A stretch of 8,882 nt of DNA, taken from NCBI GenBank assembly GCA_019348575.1, contig JAHWJE010000037.1:1-8882 (forward strand), in the 5' to 3' direction. The DNA is from Actinomycetota bacterium (GTDB taxonomy: Bacteria > Actinomycetota > Thermoleophilia > Solirubrobacterales > Solirubrobacteraceae). The notes beneath the pieces are model-generated. The model saw only the letters and a program-made list of their open reading frames with translations. It had not been told where the DNA came from and did not search any database. The position numbers and the translations under genes are program-made. Of the stretch, positions 1-6,221 are shown piece by piece. Every line of letters starts with the position of its first letter. Position 1 is the first letter of the stretch.

Positions 1-555
1 CGCGTCGGCCGGCGGCGGCAGGGTGCGGGCAGGGCGGCCGGATTGCAGCGCGCCGATCAGCTCCTTCAGCCAGGCCTCTTCGGCGACCGCTGCGCGATCG
101 CCTGACCGCGCGGTGCGGACGACGCGGTCGTGGCGGCGCTCGGCCTGCTCGAGGTCGGCGTAGATCAGCTCGGTCTCGATCGTCTCGATGTCCGCGATCG
201 GATCGACGCGGCCGTCGGGATGGATGACCGACTCGTCGTGGTGGGCCCGCACGACGTGGACGATCGCGTCGGTCTCGCGGATGTTCGCCAGGAAGCGGTT
301 GCCGAGGCCCTCGCCGCTGTGCGCGCCGGCGACGAGCCCGGCGATGTCGTGGAAGCCGATCGTGTCCGGCACGATCTCCGACGCGCGCACGATCCGGGCG
401 ACTGCATCGAGCCGCTCGTCGGCGACGGGCACGACTGCGACGTTCGGCTCGATCGTCGTGAACGGGTAGTTCGCGGCGTCGGCGCCGGCCCGCGTCAAGG
501 CGTTGAACAGCGACGACTTGCCGGCGTTCGGCATCCCGACGATGCCGACCTTCAC
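1..555 (-). CDS. ychF: Redox-regulated/ribosome-associated ATPase YchF (OLA1 family), N-terminal 185 residues, 3' end off window
   Basis: YchF is a cytosolic TRAFAC-class P-loop NTPase that prefers ATP and associates with ribosomes; in bacteria it is linked to stress responses. The reading frame is open from GTG at 555 to the window edge (185 codons, about half of a ~360-residue family member). Visible landmarks: beta-1 and P-loop 'VGIVGMPNAGKSS' (residues 3-15), the switch I stretch 'NYPFTTIEPN', the G3-region signature 'DIAGLVAGAHSGEGLGNRFL' and 'NIRETDAIVHVVR'. This set is diagnostic of YchF rather than Obg or Era. The GTG was chosen because it directly precedes the first beta strand and overlaps the upstream phosphatase stop as GTGA; the next Met (residue 8) would remove part of the P-loop strand. 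The ribosome binding site is weak, so coupling to the upstream gene is likely. C-terminal TGS-like domain lies outside the window. Confidence 0.95.
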   Translation of the reverse strand, partial: MKVGIVGMPNAGKSSLFNALTRAGADAANYPFTTIEPNVAVVPVADERLDAVARIVRASEIVPDTIGFHDIAGLVAGAHSGEGLGNRFLANIRETDAIVHVVRAHHDESVIHPDGRVDPIADIETIETELIYADLEQAERRHDRVVRTARSGDRAAVAEEAWLKELIGALQSGRPARTLPPPADA

Positions 556-1133
556 CGCTTGACCCGTCCGGTGCTGCCGACGAGCGCCCCCAGCAGCGCG
601 CCCGCCGCGATGTCCGACGGGTAGTGCACGCCGAGGTACACGCGCGAGATCGCCATCGCGGTCGCGGCCGGGTACAGCGGCGCGCCCGGCAGCAGCACGC
701 CGTACGCGCGCGCCGCCGCGAACGAGGAGGAGGCGTGCGCGGACGGGAAGCTCAGCGACGTCGGCGTGGAGATGAGCGCCGGCAGCTTCTCGAGCTGCGG
801 GCGCTTGCGCCGCACGACGGTCTTCAGCAGGGTGTTGAGCGCGTATGCGAAGAGCACCGAGCGCGTCGCGCGCAGCCACTGGCCGCGCCGGCGCCGGTCC
901 AGCAGGGCACCGGCGAGGCCGAGCGTCAGCCAGACCGCCGCGTGCTCGCCCAGCCGCGAGAAGCGGCGGATCGGCAGTTCCACGGCGGGATCGTGGGCGT
1001 GCTCGCGCAGCAGGCGGTAGAGGCGCAGGTCGACCTTCGCGATCGCTCGCGCGACGGGCCCGGCGCGCAGACGGGCGCGCAGCGATCGGCGTGCCGCGGG
1101 ATCGGCGACGGGCGGCACGGGAGCGCAATTCAC
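552..1133 (-). CDS. PAP2-family membrane phosphatase (phosphatidate/polyprenyl-diphosphate phosphatase type)
   Basis: Predicted to be a 193-residue integral membrane phosphatase acting on a lipid phosphate or diphosphate. All three PAP2 active-site motifs are present: K-x6-RP (K104 to R111-P112), PSAH (130-133, the 'PSGH' motif with Ala) and SR-x5-H (S163, R164, H170, followed by YPSD). Hydrophobic segments lie near residues 65-80, 90-104, 130-150 and 153-190. The hydrophilic Arg-rich N-terminus (about 45 residues) precedes a family-typical segment. The start is uncertain: GTG at 1133 is used, with GTG at 1118 as an alternative, and neither has a clear Shine-Dalgarno sequence. The stop overlaps the ychF start. 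It diverges from the diacylglycerol kinase gene; in actinobacteria these two domains are sometimes fused in one protein, which supports a lipid role. Exact substrate (phosphatidate, undecaprenyl/decaprenyl diphosphate) cannot be read from the sequence. Confidence 0.9.
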   Translation of the reverse strand: MNCAPVPPVADPAARRSLRARLRAGPVARAIAKVDLRLYRLLREHAHDPAVELPIRRFSRLGEHAAVWLTLGLAGALLDRRRRGQWLRATRSVLFAYALNTLLKTVVRRKRPQLEKLPALISTPTSLSFPSAHASSSFAAARAYGVLLPGAPLYPAATAMAISRVYLGVHYPSDIAAGALLGALVGSTGRVKR

Positions 1134-1235
1134 GGCGCGGACGATAGCCGCGCGCCCTGCGCCCGCCCGATCGTCACGATCCGACGCTCGTCCAGGGGCA
1201 GGCATGAGCGGCGGGGGAGCGGGCAGACTGTCGGC
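1134..1235. promoter_or_regulatory. Divergent intergenic region with a 13-base palindrome (possible shared operator/promoter region)
   Basis: This 102-base gap separates the divergent PAP2 and diacylglycerol kinase genes and must hold both promoters if each is transcribed from here. GATCGT-C-ACGATC at 1169-1181 is a perfect inverted repeat near the middle of the gap. No convincing -35/-10 pair stands out. A purine-rich GGGGGAG (1213-1219) lies 16 bases before the kinase GTG, which is rather far for a standard Shine-Dalgarno. The regulatory role is inferred from position only. Confidence 0.3.
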
Positions 1236-2129
1236 GTGCGGCTGGCCCTGATCGCGAACCCACGCTCGGGGACGGCTCGCGAGCCCGACGAGCTCGCGGC
1301 GCTGCTGAGCGCCGACGGCGCGGCCGTCTCCTGGGTCCCGATCGAGCAGGTCGCCGACCAGGCCGGCGGCGCACTGCAGGACGGGGCGCTGGAGGCGCTG
1401 CAGGACGCGGGCGCGCCGGACCGGATCGTGGTTGCCGGCGGCGACGGCTCGGTCGGGCCGGCGGCGCTGTGCGCAGCGCATCTGCAGGTCCCGCTCGCGG
1501 TGATCGCCGTCGGCACCGCGAACGACTTCGCGCGCGCGAAGGGGCTGCCGCTCGACGACCTGCCCGCGGCGTGCGCTCTCGCGCGCGACCCGGCCGCCGT
1601 CACGCGCCACGCCGAGCTCGGCATCGCCGGCGAGCGCCCGTTCGTCAACGCCTCGGCCGCGGGCCTGTCGGTCGTCGCCGCCCACGCCGCCAAGCCGCAC
1701 AAGCCGCGCCTCGGGACGCTGGCCTACGCGATCGGCGCGATCAAGGCCGGGACCACGGCGGCGCCGCTGCGCTGCGCCGTCTCCTGCGACGGGGAGCGCT
1801 GGTACGACGGCCGCGCGTGGCAGGTGATCGTCGGCGTCACCGGGGCCTTCGGCGCCGGCAGCGAGCTCGGCGACACGAGCGCCCACGACGAGCGGCTCGA
1901 CGTCGCCGTCGTGCCGGCGGGCTCCCGCGTCGGCCTCGTGCGCCGCGCCCTGGCGATGAGGATGGGACGGCTCACGCAGCAGTCCGACGTCGCCCACGGA
2001 CGGGCCGCCGTGATCGACGTCGAGCTCGCGGGGCAGCCGGCGTTCAACGTCGACGGCGAGACGTGCCGCTGCGAACCGGCGCGCTTCACGCTGTATCCGG
2101 GAGGATTCGACGTCGTGACCGCGTCATGA
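1236..2129 (+). CDS. Diacylglycerol kinase catalytic-domain (YegS/DagK-type lipid kinase) protein
   Basis: Predicted ATP-dependent lipid kinase of 297 residues, close to the usual size for soluble bacterial DagK/YegS proteins. It probably phosphorylates diacylglycerol to phosphatidate, or a related lipid, at the inner face of the membrane. Motifs in order: N-terminal strand with NPRSG (8-12), the nucleotide-binding GGDGS (68-72, the family GGDGT with Ser), GTANDFA (93-99), 'NASAAGLS' (138-145), 'LGTLAYAIG' (159-167), and in the C-terminal beta-sandwich domain the DGE motif (273-275). GTG at 1236 is the only in-frame start that fits, because the first beta strand 'VRLALIANP' begins at it. It diverges from a PAP2 phosphatase, which could catalyse the opposite dephosphorylation, and overlaps the PLD gene downstream by ATGA, implying one transcript. 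Alternatives are sphingosine/ceramide-kinase-like or PIM-pathway lipid kinases; family confident, substrate not. Confidence 0.92.
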   Translation: MRLALIANPRSGTAREPDELAALLSADGAAVSWVPIEQVADQAGGALQDGALEALQDAGAPDRIVVAGGDGSVGPAALCAAHLQVPLAVIAVGTANDFARAKGLPLDDLPAACALARDPAAVTRHAELGIAGERPFVNASAAGLSVVAAHAAKPHKPRLGTLAYAIGAIKAGTTAAPLRCAVSCDGERWYDGRAWQVIVGVTGAFGAGSELGDTSAHDERLDVAVVPAGSRVGLVRRALAMRMGRLTQQSDVAHGRAAVIDVELAGQPAFNVDGETCRCEPARFTLYPGGFDVVTAS

Positions 2130-3400
2130 ACAAGCGCTGGCCGACGGCGATCGCGGCCGGCGCAGCCGCGTGGTACGCGAGCGACTCGCTGCGCCACCGC
2201 CGCGAGCAGGGCCAGGGCTACGAACTGCGCGGCAAGACGCTCGAGGTCGGCTCGCCCGAGTTCCTGCACGCGACCGAGGCCATCACGATGGCGCCGATCA
2301 CGCGCGGCAACGAGATCGAGCTGTTCATCAACGGCGACCAGATCTTCCCGGCGATGATCGAGACGATGCGCGGCGCGCAGCACTCGCTGAACTTCCTCTC
2401 CTACCTGTACTGGAGCGGCGAGATCGGCAGCGAGATCGCGAGCGTGCTCTGTGCCAGCGCGAAGTCCGGCGTCGAGGTCAACGTCCTGCTCGACGCGGTC
2501 GGCAGCGCGCGGATGGATCGCAGGCTGATCCGCGAGATGGACAGCTCGGGCGTGACGTTCGCGTACTTCCGCCCGCCCAAGCCCTACGCCGTGCGCCGCC
2601 TGAACAACCGCACGCACCGCAAGCTGCTGATCGCCGACGGGAAGGTCGGGATGATCGGCGGCGTCGGGATCGCCGACCAGTGGACGGGCAACGCGCAGGA
2701 CCCCGACCATTGGCGCGACACGCATGTACGCGTCCGCGGGCCGGTGGTGCGCGGCCTGCAGGGCGCCTTCGCCGAGAACTGGCTCGAGGCGACCGGCGAC
2801 GTGCTCGTCGGATCGGCCTACCTCCCGGACCTGCAGCCCGTCAGCGACGACGCCGCGATGCAGGTCGTGCGCTCGACCGCGACCGTCGGCGACACGAACA
2901 TCGAAGCGCTCTACTTCCTGGCGGTCGAGTGCGCGCGCAAGAGCCTGCATCTCACATCGGCCTACTTCGCGCCGCGTCCGGCGTTCGTCGAAGCGCTCAC
3001 CGACGCCGCGCAGCGCGGCGTCGACGTGCGCGTGCTCGTCCCCGGTCCGTACACCGACAAGGAGTTCGTCCGCCAGGCGGGCCGCGCCACGTACGAGCAG
3101 CTGCTCGAGTCCGACGTGCGCGTCTACGAGTACAGCCCGACGATGATCCATGCCAAGACGCTCACGATCGACGGCGTCTGGTCCTCCGTCGGCTCGGTGA
3201 ACTTCGACAACCGCTCGTTCCAGCTGCAGGACGAGGTCACCCTCTGCGTCTGCTCGGCCGAATTCGCAGGGCTGCTCGACGAGCAGTTCGAGCGCGACCT
3301 CGAGCGCTCGGACGAGATCAACCTCGCGCGCTGGAACGGCCGCGCGCCGGCCGCGCGCGTCAAGGAGGCCCTGATGACGCTCGTGCGACGCGAGCTGTAG
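2126..3400 (+). CDS. Phospholipase D/cardiolipin synthase-like protein with two HKD motifs
   Basis: A 424-residue member of the PLD superfamily, which carries out phosphatidyl transfer through a covalent phospho-histidine intermediate. It has two complete HxKxxxxD motifs: H164-K166-D171 ('HRKLLIAD', followed by GKVGMIGGVGIADQW) and H342-K344-D349 ('HAKTLTID', followed by GVWSSVGSVNFDNRSF). Two complete motifs with this GG/GS-x-N context resemble bacterial cardiolipin synthases (ClsA/B/C type). Residues 7-18 form a short hydrophobic stretch after a basic MNKRW start, perhaps a membrane anchor, but the two-helix N-terminus of ClsA is absent. The ATG overlaps the kinase stop (ATGA); the nearest Shine-Dalgarno-like GGGAGGA is about 20 bases upstream, so translation is probably coupled. 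Whether it is a cardiolipin synthase or a hydrolytic PLD cannot be settled from motifs. Confidence 0.92.
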   Translation: MNKRWPTAIAAGAAAWYASDSLRHRREQGQGYELRGKTLEVGSPEFLHATEAITMAPITRGNEIELFINGDQIFPAMIETMRGAQHSLNFLSYLYWSGEIGSEIASVLCASAKSGVEVNVLLDAVGSARMDRRLIREMDSSGVTFAYFRPPKPYAVRRLNNRTHRKLLIADGKVGMIGGVGIADQWTGNAQDPDHWRDTHVRVRGPVVRGLQGAFAENWLEATGDVLVGSAYLPDLQPVSDDAAMQVVRSTATVGDTNIEALYFLAVECARKSLHLTSAYFAPRPAFVEALTDAAQRGVDVRVLVPGPYTDKEFVRQAGRATYEQLLESDVRVYEYSPTMIHAKTLTIDGVWSSVGSVNFDNRSFQLQDEVTLCVCSAEFAGLLDEQFERDLERSDEINLARWNGRAPAARVKEALMTLVRREL

Positions 3401-3470
3401 CGCGGCGCCCGTCCAGCAGCGGGCCGGCCGCGGCGGACGATCCGCGCCCGCCTGCCGCGCCCGCCTGCCC

Positions 3471-3544
3471 GTAGAGCGCCGCCCTCGCGGCGAGATGGCC
3501 CGCGAGGGCGACAAGGCGTCACAGCGAGGCGCGACGCGCTCTAC
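3471..3544. repeat. Outer inverted repeat enclosing the convergent-gene hairpin
   Basis: GTAGAGCGC at 3471-3479 is the exact reverse complement of GCGCTCTAC at 3536-3544. The left arm directly abuts the left arm of the inner hairpin (3480-3510), while 25 bases separate the two right arms. A transcript could therefore form a stem that closes over the inner hairpin and perhaps a second small one (GCGTC 3516-3520 with GACGC 3533-3537, which competes with the outer arm). The structure is symmetric in sequence and could form in RNA from either strand. Confidence 0.5.
3480..3510. terminator. Candidate bidirectional hairpin terminator between convergent genes
   Basis: An 11-bp perfect stem (3480-3490 with 3500-3510, CGCCCTCGCGG paired with CCGCGAGGGCG) surrounds a 9-base loop. 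It lies 79 bases after the PLD stop and about 250 bases after the nrfD stop, so it could serve transcripts from both sides. There is no T-run on either side, so it is not a classical intrinsic terminator; U-tract-free hairpins are often proposed as terminators in high-GC actinobacteria. Function is inferred from position and stem strength only. Confidence 0.4.
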
Positions 3545-3756
3545 GCCGGGCTGGGTGCCCGGGAGTTGCCGCCGCCGGGCTTCCCCGGATCTCCGGGTCG
3601 CAAACCGCCGGCACGTCGGCGACGACGTCCTGGAACGTCGCGTGGTAGACGATTGCGGTGGCGAGAGCGCCGATCGAAGCGTGCGCAGTACCCGGATGCA
3701 GCGGCGGCCGATGCGGCTCGGGACGGCGGCCGGCCGCCGAACGCGACCCGCTGGGC

Positions 3757-5172
3757 CTACCGTTCGCGGCGGCCGGTGCCTTCCCCGCCGCGCACGGTGC
3801 CGGAGCGGCCGAGCAGCCGCTCGGCGAGCAGGCTGGCGCCCCGGACCGCCTCCGCGTAGCCGCTGCGCGCGCGCCCGCCGCCGAGCGGCATCCGCAGCGA
3901 TGACGCAAGCCGCGGCCGCGGGCGCCGCCGCAGGGACTCGTCGTTGGTGACGGCGCCGCGCGCCATCCGCGCAACGACCTCGTCGTCGGACGCAGACGTC
4001 CGCCCGGCGCCGACCCAGGCGTAGCGCAACGCGAGTCCCGCGCCGAGATAGCAGACGCTGGCGACGTCGTGGCCGCGCCGCCCCAGCGGGCCGCGCAGCA
4101 GCCGCAGCGCAAGGCCCGACCGCACGCTGCACTTGGCGATCTTGAACAGCCGGCCGGGCGCGCCGTGCTCGAGGCTGTGCGCGGCGCGGCCCAGCCGCCG
4201 CTCGTTGAAGGCGGTGAGCGTGAGCTCGCTCAGGATCGCTGCGGTCTCGACGGTCCCAAGCGCCGTACGCGTCGGGTGGCCTTGCGGCAGGCCGGCGGCG
4301 ACAAGCGCCAGCCGGGTCGCGGCCGCTCCGGTCGCCGCGGCGGTGCAGACGAAGATCGGTCCGAGCAGCAGCCGGCTGCGCGCCCACAGCGGCACCGCCG
4401 TCGTCGCGAGCAGCACCCCCGTGTAGGACCCGAGGTAACCGCCGGCGACCGCGTTCGCGCCGCCGATCGCGCGGGCCACGCGGGGGCGGCCGAGCAGGTC
4501 GGCGGCCACGGCGGCGGCGGCGAGGCCGCTGAAGCCGACCAGCGACCAGGCGCCGAGGTTCATCGGCGAGCGCGGCTTGAAGATGCGCAGCATGTTCAAG
4601 AAGCGCGCCGGGCGCCCGAGGTCGGCGATCAGCAGCGGCGGCGACGGCAGGACCGCGCCGAGCGCGACCCTGCGTGCGACCGCCGCCGAGCGGTGGTCGC
4701 CGGCGAGGTCGCAGGCCAGCGCGATGAACGACGAGCCGGCGGCGACGCCGCCGAACCAGAAGTACAGCGGCACTTCCCAGGTCCAGACCGGGGCGTTGAT
4801 GACCGGCCCGTGGACGGGCGGCATCTCTCCGCCGCGCATCCGGCGGTTCGCCTGCCCGACGGCCGCGCGGTCGGCGGGCGCGCCGGCGTAGCGCGTGTCG
4901 TCCTTGAAGAGAAACGACCAGGCGGCATCGGCCCACCCGCCCCGCTGCAGCGCGACGCGGGCAGCCGGCTCTGCTCGCTGCCAACCGGCCGGGGCGCCGT
5001 GCGTCCCCAGCGCCGGCGAGCTGTCGCGGCCGGCGCCGTCCCCCGCGGAGCTCTCCGTCTCGCGCGCCGCCGCCGTCGGCGGCGGCTCGTCGGCCGGGGT
5101 GGCGACGGCCGGCGACGGCGTGTCGGTCAGCGACGAGCGCGGAACGCGCCGGTCGTCGTCGGCCTGGCTCAT
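3757..5172 (-). CDS. nrfD: NrfD/PsrC-family integral membrane subunit of the formate dehydrogenase
   Basis: Predicted 471-residue membrane subunit that anchors the complex and passes electrons from the Fe-S subunit to quinone, replacing the haem b FdnI/FdoI subunit of enteric formate dehydrogenases. NrfD-family landmarks: 'WEVPLYFWFGGVAAGSSFIA' (132-151), 'LGRPARFLNMLRIFKPRSPM' (185-204), 'SYTGVLLATTAVPLW' (249-263) and 'ELTLTAFNERR' (316-326). Hydrophobic segments lie near 134-154, 168-184, 207-226, 234-262, 268-294, 306-320 and 368-386. The first ~120 residues are hydrophilic and Ala/Pro-rich, an unusual extension; the last ~65 residues are Arg/Gly-rich and probably cytoplasmic. The ATG overlaps the fdhB stop (ATGA) and has a good AGGTGG five bases upstream. 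No haem-ligand pattern was seen. Confidence 0.9.
   Translation of the reverse strand: MSQADDDRRVPRSSLTDTPSPAVATPADEPPPTAAARETESSAGDGAGRDSSPALGTHGAPAGWQRAEPAARVALQRGGWADAAWSFLFKDDTRYAGAPADRAAVGQANRRMRGGEMPPVHGPVINAPVWTWEVPLYFWFGGVAAGSSFIALACDLAGDHRSAAVARRVALGAVLPSPPLLIADLGRPARFLNMLRIFKPRSPMNLGAWSLVGFSGLAAAAVAADLLGRPRVARAIGGANAVAGGYLGSYTGVLLATTAVPLWARSRLLLGPIFVCTAAATGAAATRLALVAAGLPQGHPTRTALGTVETAAILSELTLTAFNERRLGRAAHSLEHGAPGRLFKIAKCSVRSGLALRLLRGPLGRRGHDVASVCYLGAGLALRYAWVGAGRTSASDDEVVARMARGAVTNDESLRRRPRPRLASSLRMPLGGGRARSGYAEAVRGASLLAERLLGRSGTVRGGEGTGRRER
5066..5086. repeat. Perfect GC-rich hairpin in the nrfD N-terminal coding region; shares an 18-mer with 5838-5855
   Basis: Nine-base arms GCCGCCGCC (5066-5074) and GGCGGCGGC (5078-5086) surround the three-base loop GTC, about 90 bases inside nrfD. 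The 18 bases at 5069-5086 recur identically at 5838-5855 inside fdhB, where they form a 6-bp version of the hairpin. Both copies lie in low-complexity Ala/Gly-coding extensions, so GCC/GGC codon runs may fully explain them. Confidence 0.4.
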
Positions 5173-6221
5173 CGCTGCCACCTGCGCTGCGCGGCGCGCG
5201 CCGCCCAGCCGCGCGGCCCGCGCGGCGGCGGGCGGCGGGCGGCGAGGACGAAGGCCGCTGCCGCTCCGGCCGCTGCCAGCAGCCCTGCGCCGAACGCCGC
5301 CGCCGTGGCCGGGACGACGTTCTCCTGGATCGGCGACTCGGCATGTGCCGGCAGGCCGTAGATCTCGGGCGGGTGTGTCAGCAGGAAGAAGGCGCCCAGG
5401 CCGCCCGCGAGCTCGTCGTCGGGGTCGTCGCCGGCGCCGTAGAGGTAGGCGTCGGCGACGCCGCGCGCGTGCAACTCGCCGACGCGACGGGATGCGATCT
5501 CTACGAGCTCGTCGTAGGGCCCGAACTGGATCGAGTCGGTCGGGCACGACTTCGCGCACGCCGGCTCCAAGCCGTCCTCGAGGCGGTCGTAGCAGAGCGT
5601 GCACTTGGCGGCCCGGCCGTCGTCGTGGTCGCGCGCGACGACCCCGAACGGGCACGCGGGCACGCAGTAGCCGCAGCCGTTGCAGACGTCGGGCTGCAGG
5701 ATCACCGTTTCGAACTCGGTGCGGATCAGCGCCCCCGTCGGACAGGCGTCGAGGCAGCCGGCGTTCGTGCAGTGCTTGCAGACGTCGGACATGAAGACCC
5801 AGTCGTCCATCGCGGCGACGGCGGCGGCGACGTCGACGCCGCCGTCGGCGGCGGCCTCGGCCAGGCTGACGAGATCGGGGGCCGTTCCCTCGCTCAGCCC
5901 GCCCGTCGCGGGGATCTGCGGCAGACGGCCGCCGCCACCGGCCGCAAGCCGGCGCGCGGCGTCGTCGCGCGCCTGCGGGGTCGGCTCGCTGACCTCGACG
6001 AAGCGCACGTGGCGCCACGTCGTCGCGTTCAACGCGCCCGTGTGGTCATACGAGCCGCCCTTGACGAACTGCGCGCCGTCGCCGGGCAGGTCGTTCCACT
6101 GCTTGCACGCGACCTCGCAGGCCTTGCAGCCGATGCAGACGGTCGTGTCCGTGAAGAAGCCCATCCGCTGGGCCTCGGGGCGCTCGATCGCGCGCTCGGT
6201 CGCCGAGGCGCGCGCCGTCAC
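5169..6221 (-). CDS. fdhB: Formate dehydrogenase iron-sulfur (beta) subunit, four [4Fe-4S] clusters, C-terminal membrane helix
   Basis: A 350-residue FdnH/FdoH-type electron-transfer subunit linking the catalytic subunit to the membrane subunit. It has 16 cluster cysteines in four groups: C29-C32-C35-C39 ('CIGCKACEVAC'), C148-C151-C156-C160, C180-C183-C186-C190 ('CNGCGYCVPACPFG') and C207-C210-C222-C226. Near the C-terminus residues 302-328 form an Ala-rich transmembrane helix, as in FdnH. The span between the first and second cysteine groups is 108 residues, against about 50 in E. coli FdnH from memory; the extra ~58 residues (about 80-138) are Ala/Gly-rich. The GTG at 6221 is chosen because it overlaps the fdhA stop (GTGA) and has GGAG five bases before it; Met20 (6164) is an alternative nearer the conserved region. 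It is followed directly by nrfD. Confidence 0.95.
   Translation of the reverse strand: MTARASATERAIERPEAQRMGFFTDTTVCIGCKACEVACKQWNDLPGDGAQFVKGGSYDHTGALNATTWRHVRFVEVSEPTPQARDDAARRLAAGGGGRLPQIPATGGLSEGTAPDLVSLAEAAADGGVDVAAAVAAMDDWVFMSDVCKHCTNAGCLDACPTGALIRTEFETVILQPDVCNGCGYCVPACPFGVVARDHDDGRAAKCTLCYDRLEDGLEPACAKSCPTDSIQFGPYDELVEIASRRVGELHARGVADAYLYGAGDDPDDELAGGLGAFFLLTHPPEIYGLPAHAESPIQENVVPATAAAFGAGLLAAAGAAAAFVLAARRPPPRGPRGWAARAAQRRWQR
5178..5183 (-). promoter_or_regulatory. Ribosome binding site of nrfD
   Basis: AGGTGG on the minus strand lies five bases before the ATG at 5172, inside the end of fdhB. It supports this start and independent re-initiation at the ATGA overlap. Confidence 0.7.

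Larger units (their letters stand above)
3401..3756. other. Convergent intergenic region, 356 bases, no confident gene
   Basis: This gap separates the convergent PLD gene and the nrfD gene. It contains nested inverted repeats (listed separately) and further short GC-rich hairpins, such as CCCGGA-TC-TCCGGG at 3584-3597 and GCCCGG/CCGGGC at 3557-3562/3575-3580. No tRNA, rRNA or riboswitch signature was recognised. On the minus strand the frame from about 3686 down to the TGA at 3519-3521 has coding-like composition at its beginning: about 86 percent G/C at third positions over 37 codons, much lower at second positions, with residues such as 'IVYHATFQDVVADVPAVC'. There is no in-frame ATG, GTG or TTG just upstream, so it may be a gene remnant or chance. 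Confidence 0.6.

Noticed and set aside
1204..1236. ATG at 1204 as the diacylglycerol kinase start
   Set aside because: It is not in the kinase frame; the GTG at 1236 is in frame and directly precedes the first conserved strand.
3401..3756. tRNA-Sec (selC) or a riboswitch in the intergenic region
   Set aside because: No T-loop GGTTCGA-like sequence, acceptor-stem pairing or known riboswitch core was found on either strand.
3495..3950. 151-codon plus-strand open frame in the convergent region
   Set aside because: Codon-position composition is weaker than in the minus frame, the peptide is Arg-rich without motifs, and it runs antisense into the real end of nrfD.
1724..5344. 1206-codon open frame on the minus strand spanning PLD, the intergenic region and nrfD
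   Set aside because: Its translation is compositionally biased (Arg/Ala runs) and lies antisense or out of frame to three genes with clear motifs. Long open shadows are expected at this GC content.
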